A DNA stretch of 64,000 bases from Bdellovibrionaceae bacterium UBA2316. Lineage in GTDB: Bacteria > Bdellovibrionota > Bdellovibrionia > Bdellovibrionales > Bdellovibrionaceae. The stretch covers positions 1 through 64,000 of the forward strand of contig DDVI01000017.1 of the NCBI GenBank assembly GCA_002345205.1, read 5' to 3'. A model generated the notes under the pieces. It saw only the letters and a list, made by a program, of their open reading frames with translations, was not told the origin of the DNA and ran no database searches. Numbering within the stretch: position 1 is the first letter of the stretch; every line of letters starts with the position of its first letter. This document shows positions 58,890 through 64,000 of the stretch, one piece after another. Made by a program: the position numbers and the translations under genes.

Positions 58890-60896
58890 GTGCCAAGAAA
58901 CGCACGAGTGTAGGTGGTTGAAATGTACCACCCTCAGAAATTAGCCATTTATCTGAGTAGCTACCATGACGGTGTAGGCCGTGAGGCGGGGAAAACCCCT
59001 TCTACACCGAAGCTCATGGGACAATGGAGTGCCGAGGGGCTGCTGGAGTCAGCAATGATTCCAGTTTGTCCATCCCTGTCGGGGGCACCCGCAAGTATGC
59101 AGGCAGTAACGAAAGTGAATCGCAGATGCAGCGTCGTAACCAAAGCCAACGATCGCACAGGGTTTGTTGGTATTGGAGAGGTCGAGCCCATCGTCTCCGG
59201 GCGAAGACTAACATCAGTGTGGAAGAAATGGTTATTTGCACACGCTGACTCTTCCGGCGTCAAGGCGAGCAGCATGCATACATACACACGTGCGCAAACT
59301 TGGGAGACCTCTATGGGTCTGGGTATCACAGAAATGCGATACTTGGAAGGCCAACGTATAAGCACTCAGTGCGAAATCGAAGGTAACGCCCACTTAGAGG
59401 TGTCGGATGAGGCCGTAGTAGTGACGATGGTGAAGACAACACAACTTCACCGGAGCGAAGGGCCTCTGCTTTTGAGAATGTTTCCTTACAGAAAGGGGGA
59501 TGCATGATTGTTGATAAAACTAAAAACGTGCGTGAGCAAAAGCTCACCAAGTCCCGCCTGCTGCAAAGGAAACTCTATTGTGCGGCCAAGGCGGACCCGA
59601 AACGTCGCTTTGGTATTCTGTTCGATAAGGTTCATTCAATGATGATCCTTGAAACGGCTTGGAAAATGATTCGGGCTAATCGAGGAGCATCGGGAGTGGA
59701 CCGCCAGAGCTTCGAAGACATCGAAACGTATGGTGTCGAAAAGTTCTTACAAGAACTCCAATTGGAGCTGCAATCGGGAAAATATCATCCACGTCCAGTC
59801 AGGCGTGTGATGATCCCGAAAGCCAATGGCAAGTTGCGCCCACTGGGGATCCCCACGATCAAAGATCGTGTGGCCCAGATGGCTGTCAAACTTGTCGTTG
59901 AGCCGCTCTTTGAGGCGGACTTTCAAGAATTTTCGTATGGGTTCCGTCCCCAACGGAGCGCCCACCACGCAATCAAAGAAGTACGCAAGTACATCAACTT
60001 TGGTTGTGAACATGTCATCGAAGTGGATCTAAAATCCTTCTTTGACAACATCCCGCAGGACAAGTTGATGGATTTAGTCGCGCGCAGGGTCTCCGACCCA
60101 CGCGTGCTGAAGATCATCAAATCTTGGCTCACTGCCGGTGTTGCAACAGAAGCCGGAATCACTCGCTCAGTGATCGGGACTCCGCAGGGAGGAGTGATCT
60201 CGCCGTTACTGGCGAATATTTTCCTGAACGTCTTGGACACCGAATGGAGAAAGCGGGAGTATGACCATCGCAAACGCGATGCTCACCTCGTCAGATACGC
60301 TGATGACATGGTCATCGCGTGTAAATGGCGGCCCGAGTTCTACTTCGCCAGACTTCAGGAGATACTCACTTCTCTTGGGGTGGAGATCAATACGGAGAAA
60401 ACCCGTATTGTACACGCGAGCGAGGGATTTGACTTTCTTGGCATTCATTTCAAGTTGGCTCCGTCATACGCGGGCAAAATGAATTGCTACTATTGGCCTT
60501 CACATAAAGCGGTCACGAACTTTAAGAAGCAGATTGGTCAAATGGTGAATAACCGTGCGACTGTTCGCTTTGAAAAGATCATCGAGGCCGTTAATCCAAC
60601 TATTCGCGGTTGGGGTCAGTACTTTGCAATTACAAATGCTGGAAAGACCATGTGGGACTTAGATCGTTTTATCTGGTCGCGGTTCAACCGCATTATCAAG
60701 CGAAGCAGAAAACTAAGAGGAGTTCAGCGAGGCATTGTGAGTGCCAAAGTTTTGTACGAGCAATATGGCCTTGTTGATCTCTATGGCATGACAAAGGAGA
60801 AATCGAATGCCGCACAATGAATCTCAATCGGTAAGCCGGATGAAGGAAAACTTCACGTCCGGTTTGACGGGAAGAGGCTGGAAACCTACCTACGAT
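58890..60896 (+). mobile_element. Group II intron with RT maturase ORF
   Basis: About 2.0 kb between the two parts of the virB5-like gene. The likely 5' end is GTGCCAAG with a GTGC/GCAC stem. The ORF for the RT is at 59504. After it comes domain V, at 60833-60865: AAGCCGGATGAAGG / CTTCACGTCCGGTTT with a GAAA-type loop, a strong match to the conserved catalytic hairpin. Domain VI with a probable bulged A follows (60868-60896, ending CTACGAT). The ORF in 58914-59507 is only the RNA domains I to III. Exact ends are uncertain by up to about 80 bases at the 3' side, since the coding sequence after it does not match the family until about 60972. Confidence 0.85.
59504..60820 (+). CDS. ltrA: Group II intron reverse transcriptase/maturase
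   Basis: A 438-residue protein encoded in the intron. RT motifs are in order: RPLGIPTIKDRVAQMAVKL, VIEVDLKSFFDNI, IGTPQGGVISPLLANIFLN, HLVRYADDMVIACK (YADD catalytic pair) and FDFLGIHF. The maturase domain X contains NPTIRGWGQYF. There is no HNH endonuclease domain at the C-terminus; the protein ends at GLVDLYGMTKEK plus six residues, so mobility would follow the endonuclease-free route. AAAGGGGG precedes the ATG. All catalytic residues are intact, so splicing help and mobility are plausible. Confidence 0.95.
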   Translation: MIVDKTKNVREQKLTKSRLLQRKLYCAAKADPKRRFGILFDKVHSMMILETAWKMIRANRGASGVDRQSFEDIETYGVEKFLQELQLELQSGKYHPRPVRRVMIPKANGKLRPLGIPTIKDRVAQMAVKLVVEPLFEADFQEFSYGFRPQRSAHHAIKEVRKYINFGCEHVIEVDLKSFFDNIPQDKLMDLVARRVSDPRVLKIIKSWLTAGVATEAGITRSVIGTPQGGVISPLLANIFLNVLDTEWRKREYDHRKRDAHLVRYADDMVIACKWRPEFYFARLQEILTSLGVEINTEKTRIVHASEGFDFLGIHFKLAPSYAGKMNCYYWPSHKAVTNFKKQIGQMVNNRATVRFEKIIEAVNPTIRGWGQYFAITNAGKTMWDLDRFIWSRFNRIIKRSRKLRGVQRGIVSAKVLYEQYGLVDLYGMTKEKSNAAQ

Positions 60897-61604
60897 TTGG
60901 TTAATAAGTCACTCCGCAATCGAAAGAGCGGAGCAACAGGATACCAAGTCTACGAGGCAAGGCACCAGTCTTTTACCCTACTCGCGGTTCTCGTGCAAAT
61001 CCTTGCGCAGGCGATTCAGACCGTTGCAACACTTCAAAGCGTTCTTGAGAACGGCAAAGACTCCCTGAACCTAATGCGTGATCTTAACGCCGGAATCAGG
61101 AGCGGGATTGATGTCATTCGTATCATCAATCCTAACTTTAACCCTGGAGTTTATGGCGATCTCAAGGACGCAGATCGTGTCCTGGCCGCCCTTCAAGATG
61201 TCTACGGAGTTGTTCCAAAAGGCATGGACGAAGACTTAATGCGCTCACAAGATCAAAGTGTCGCTGAAGTAATTGCGATGAATCGCAATCTTTACGACTA
61301 CGCCGATCAAGTGGACCGAGAGCGTGACAAGATTATTTATCACGCTCAAGTCGTTAGTCCTCAAGGAGCCGGGAAACTTCAAAATCAAGCACTCGGAGTT
61401 TTGATCGGTGTCACCACGCAACTTCTGCGCACTCAAAGCCAGATGCTCAAGATCATGGCCCAAAACATGGCCTACGATACGCGAAAAGAAAAGCTTTCGA
61501 CTCAGAACTTTCAGGAGAACTATCAGGGACTCTCAAAGGGTTTTGATAGTCTTCCTAAAGAGACAAAACTTCCGCGTCTCAATAGCTCGGGAGGTGGCAA
61601 ATGA
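60897..61604 (+). CDS. Exon 2 of the virB5/trbJ-like gene
   Basis: The frame is open from 60807, and the family-like part starts at about 60975, with LLAVLVQILAQAIQTVATLQ, VLENGKDSLNLMRDLNAGI and further helices. This is the usual VirB5/TrbJ core, a mostly helical periplasmic protein that sits at the pilus tip or stabilises it. The 26 residues between 60897 and 60974 do not resemble the family and may belong to the intron 3' part. Joined with exon 1 (signal peptide and DLFGGDG) it gives a normal-sized product. It overlaps the next gene by 4 bases. Confidence 0.75.
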   Translation: MVNKSLRNRKSGATGYQVYEARHQSFTLLAVLVQILAQAIQTVATLQSVLENGKDSLNLMRDLNAGIRSGIDVIRIINPNFNPGVYGDLKDADRVLAALQDVYGVVPKGMDEDLMRSQDQSVAEVIAMNRNLYDYADQVDRERDKIIYHAQVVSPQGAGKLQNQALGVLIGVTTQLLRTQSQMLKIMAQNMAYDTRKEKLSTQNFQENYQGLSKGFDSLPKETKLPRLNSSGGGK

Positions 61605-62473
61605 TGCCAAACCTCGAAGTGCTAGGAACTCTTGTGCGAGATCTTTATCAAGGGTTGAGTCAGCTTTTCTATTTGATGTTGCCAGTCGCAATTTTGTTCT
61701 CGGTGATCTTTGGATTTCTACGTTCAGGAGATCCGAACTATCCAGATATTTTGAAGAGAGCCTTCGTTGCTGCTCTACTTATCGTTTCATTTCCTGAAGT
61801 TTCCAACTTCATTTTGGATGTTTGCGATGGGATTGCATCGAAGATTGACGATATGTCAGGACTTGAAGCCTTCATGAAGATAGCTCAAGACAAATCTCTC
61901 GGCTATGCAGCCGCAAAAAAAGTTTTGCTGCTGAAGTTCGATGGGTTCTTTATGGCGATTTTGAGCTTCGCAAGTTTTGCTCTGCTCTATATCGCAAAGT
62001 ATCTGACAGTCGTTCTCTACTATTTTTACTGGGGACTTTTGTCGATTGCGGCTCCGCTGATGATCCTTTGTTATATGTTTCCGTCCACTGCGAACATCAC
62101 AACGAATCTCTACAAGGGCCTTATTGAAGTCGCATCTTGGAAGATCATCTGGGCGATTTTGTCGGCAATGCTGAAGTCGGTTTCGTTCGGATTCATCTAT
62201 GAAAACGAACAATCCTATCTGCCACTTGTGGCGATGAATTTCATCATTGCCATCGCGCTCCTATTTACGCCGAGGATCTTGCGTTCGTTAATTGGCGAAG
62301 GTGTGCAATCGACAGCCGCAAGTATTGGAGCAACGGCCGTATCTGGCGTTCTGACCGCAGTAGCTCCAGCCGCAAAGCTTGCGCAAGGAGCGAAGCTTTC
62401 CCAGGTCATTATGCCGCGTGCTTGGAGTGTTCCCACTCAGAAATCCCATTCAACAACAAATAAACGACCTTAA
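61601..62473 (+). CDS. virB6: VirB6/TrbL-like polytopic protein
   Basis: A 290-residue inner-membrane protein with about six membrane segments, including FYLMLPVAILFSVIFGFL, FASFALLYIAKYLTVVLYY and a central large loop with conserved-looking Gly and Asp. VirB6/TrbL forms the inner-membrane channel of type IV secretion. The C-terminal part is Ala- and Ser-rich with a small hydrophobic stretch. The start overlaps the VirB5 exon by 4 bases. Confidence 0.8.
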   Translation: MMPNLEVLGTLVRDLYQGLSQLFYLMLPVAILFSVIFGFLRSGDPNYPDILKRAFVAALLIVSFPEVSNFILDVCDGIASKIDDMSGLEAFMKIAQDKSLGYAAAKKVLLLKFDGFFMAILSFASFALLYIAKYLTVVLYYFYWGLLSIAAPLMILCYMFPSTANITTNLYKGLIEVASWKIIWAILSAMLKSVSFGFIYENEQSYLPLVAMNFIIAIALLFTPRILRSLIGEGVQSTAASIGATAVSGVLTAVAPAAKLAQGAKLSQVIMPRAWSVPTQKSHSTTNKRP

Positions 62474-62493
62474 TGGTCAAAGGAGGTGTTTTT

Positions 62494-63084
62494 ATGAAAG
62501 ATAAAATTTCAATACAACTTAGTACCTATCCAAGGGCAATGCGAGAGTTCGCTGAAGAAAATTTGAATATCAAATTTCTCTTGGGCGCTTTGCTTGCTGT
62601 TACATTTCTGATGCTCATTTTGGTTCTCTATTTAGTTAAACAAGGACCAACAGTGATCGCACTGGAGAGCAGCGGTTCTGTCGCGACTATCGAAACAAAA
62701 GTCACGGACGCCCAAATTGAGTCGGCAGCGAAGGAATACATTCGACACCGCTATTCGTGGAATGAGCAGAATATTTCCGAAGAACTCACAAAAGCGAAAT
62801 TTTTCGTCCTGCCATCATTGGTTTCAGCCTTTGAACGCTCAATGCAAGAGACGATGAAGTTCGTTAGAGAGAAAAAGGTTCGCCAACGTGTCTATCCCAA
62901 GTCTGTGACAGTTGATCTTAAAGAAAAACGAATCAGCGTACTGGCGGATCGAATCACTGAATTTGATAACCTAAAGGCTGCAACAGAGCTTCGCTTATTA
63001 CTTCAGTTCACGGTCGATGATCGGACAGTTATCAACCCGTGGGGTGTTTATGTGACAAAAGAAACTGAGGAGGCTGCACGATGA
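62494..63084 (+). CDS. virB8: VirB8/TraE-like bitopic protein
   Basis: A 196-residue protein from ATG 62494 (AAAGGAGGTG before it). One membrane segment (about 26-49) follows a short cytoplasmic N-terminus. The rest is periplasmic, with KVTDAQIESAAKEYIRHRY and a beta-rich end (VTVDLKEKRISVLADRI, then FTVDDRTVINPWGVYV). This layout matches the TraE/VirB8 fold of type IV secretion. A frame start at 62473 is in the previous gene end. Overlaps VirB9 by 4 bases. Confidence 0.78.
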   Translation: MKDKISIQLSTYPRAMREFAEENLNIKFLLGALLAVTFLMLILVLYLVKQGPTVIALESSGSVATIETKVTDAQIESAAKEYIRHRYSWNEQNISEELTKAKFFVLPSLVSAFERSMQETMKFVREKKVRQRVYPKSVTVDLKEKRISVLADRITEFDNLKAATELRLLLQFTVDDRTVINPWGVYVTKETEEAAR

Positions 63085-63791
63085 AATGTTGCATACTCCC
63101 TTTTGTTTTTTTGCTGCTTTTGACTACGACTGGTTTCGGACAGATCAGAAAAACACAAGTCAAAGAAGATGACATTCTGACGGTTAAGACAGCTTTGGGA
63201 ATTGCGACTATCTTGCAGCTTCCCGAAACTATTCAATCTGCGATAATTGGCGATCAATCAGGTTTCAAAATCGAATATCTCGATAAAGCTGTGACTATCA
63301 AGCCGCTCCGTTACGGAGCAAAGACCAATTTGTATCTTGTAACGGGATCTAGGCGTTTCAATCTCAGGCTTGTGTCTGGAAGTCAGGATCAAGCCGATTA
63401 CATAGTCTATTTAAAAAAGCCAGAGCCGCCAAAACCAGAGACGAAGTGGCGCAATGTCTCACGATCTGCTTCTAGAAAGAATTTGAAGCTTTCGGTAGTT
63501 CGTATCGGTCAAGGTCCGAGCGGATTCATCTTGATTGATGCACTTCTGACATCAACTCAAGATCTGCGAACGACGATTAAGCCTGAGTCAGTTTGGATTA
63601 GACAATTGGGAAATTCCAAGGTCATCAATAGCCTTTTTATGTCCGACTCTAAAGTGGGAAAAGGCAAACCACTACGACTCGGCATTTCGCTGGCGAAATC
63701 TGATTTGGTGATCGGAAAGCCCGTAACGATTGAGGTCAATTCTGAACAATCCGTTTCACTTCAGATCTTGGAGGCGGATTTATGGAAGTAA
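63081..63791 (+). CDS. virB9: VirB9/TraK-like periplasmic protein
   Basis: A 236-residue protein with a signal peptide (core FVFLLLLTTTGF). N-terminal strands include VKTALGIATILQLPETIQSA and YLDKAVTIKPLRYGAKTNLY, the typical VirB9 N-terminal beta domain (atomic contact with VirB10), and a C-terminal beta domain. It is part of the outer-membrane core complex. It is coupled to virB8 by a 4-base overlap and overlaps the next start by 10 bases. Confidence 0.82.
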   Translation: MKCCILPFVFLLLLTTTGFGQIRKTQVKEDDILTVKTALGIATILQLPETIQSAIIGDQSGFKIEYLDKAVTIKPLRYGAKTNLYLVTGSRRFNLRLVSGSQDQADYIVYLKKPEPPKPETKWRNVSRSASRKNLKLSVVRIGQGPSGFILIDALLTSTQDLRTTIKPESVWIRQLGNSKVINSLFMSDSKVGKGKPLRLGISLAKSDLVIGKPVTIEVNSEQSVSLQILEADLWK

Positions 63792-64000
63792 AAAAAGCCC
63801 TTTCCCTTGTCGGTGCAAAACTCAAGGAACTCAAAAAAGGAATGAAGACTTCGATCATCGAAGAGAACTCGTTCAGTAAAAAGTTTGATCTGAATTTCAA
63901 GACCATCAAGCTTTTGGTTGTCTTTGGAATCGTGGTCTTCGTCACGGTTGTATTTTTACTTCCGACAGATGTTCCTGTTGAGTTTGCCGAGAAGATTGAA
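63782..64000 (+). CDS. virB10: VirB10/TraB-like protein (partial, runs off the window)
   Basis: The first 73 residues are visible, up to the window edge. A basic cytoplasmic N-terminus (KALSLVGAKLKELKKG) is followed by one membrane segment (about 44-60, LLVVFGIVVFVTVVFLLP) and the start of a periplasmic part. That topology and position after VirB9 fit VirB10/TrbI, which spans both membranes and links the core complex to the ATPases. The frame remains open at the last base. Confidence 0.78.
   Translation, partial: MEVKKALSLVGAKLKELKKGMKTSIIEENSFSKKFDLNFKTIKLLVVFGIVVFVTVVFLLPTDVPVEFAEKIE

Noticed and set aside
58914..59507. A 197-codon open frame upstream of the intron RT.
   Set aside because: It covers the ribozyme domains I to III of the group II intron; codon use and repeats fit structured RNA, not a protein.
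1..64000. tRNA, rRNA and CRISPR arrays.
   Set aside because: I looked for cloverleaf-like ends, conserved rRNA stretches and regularly spaced direct repeats and saw none.

Overview
The window looks like chromosomal DNA of a Bdellovibrio-like bacterium (Bdellovibrionota). This placement is an inference from gene style: many small exported proteins, lipoproteins and a secreted subtilase, with moderately AT-rich coding. No rRNA or tRNA gene was found to confirm it. A probable integrated conjugative element is inserted, and its right end lies beyond the window.

Region 1 (about 1-29.1 kb) reads as resident chromosome. It holds a possible caspase-like exported protein and a small outer-membrane barrel, a subtilase with a PA insert, a lipoprotein, an acidic protein, a chemotaxis receptor and a Fis-type regulator. 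An S41-like protease, an FAD oxidoreductase and a YbiT-like ABC-F ATPase with a decayed second site follow, then a pseudouridine synthase/methyltransferase fusion. Next come RDD and rhomboid membrane proteins, a minus-strand operon (histidine phosphatase, FAH-family hydrolase, bifunctional PutA) and Hsp33. The region ends with several small exported proteins, a zinc metalloprotease, a coiled-coil/Hsp20-like fusion and a protein kinase carrying a signal peptide.

Region 2 (about 29.1-41.8 kb) starts with a recombinase-like gene without a catalytic domain and two small accessory genes. It continues as a respiratory and copper-handling island: thioredoxin-like, FixH/YtkA-like and outer-membrane proteins on one strand, and opposite them a RegB/RegA-type redox two-component system, a beta-propeller-like protein, a Sco protein, a PCu(A)C copper chaperone and a His-rich YtkA-like protein. 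A multi-pass membrane protein follows, then two adjacent CydA-like proteins, each ending in a c-type haem domain. The dyad GCAACA-N3-TGTTGC recurs in the three main control regions and probably ties the island together.

Region 3 (about 41.8-48.8 kb) contains a CoiA-like nuclease, a zinc-ribbon protein and a tightly packed five-gene minus-strand operon: sigma-54 response regulator, 94-residue exported peptide, peptide-type solute-binding protein, YcaO-like protein and hybrid histidine kinase. A sigma-54-like promoter lies in front of it. This is the strongest candidate for an undescribed system: a peptide sensing or peptide modification circuit.

Region 4 (about 49-54.5 kb) is a type III restriction-modification module (Mod, Res and an ASCH protein) with two XRE regulators and clear palindromic operators.

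Region 5 (about 54.8-64 kb) is a type IV secretion operon in VirB order (VirB2, B3, B4, B5, B6, B8, B9, B10). The virB5-like gene is interrupted by a group II intron that encodes a reverse transcriptase. VirB10 runs off the right edge.
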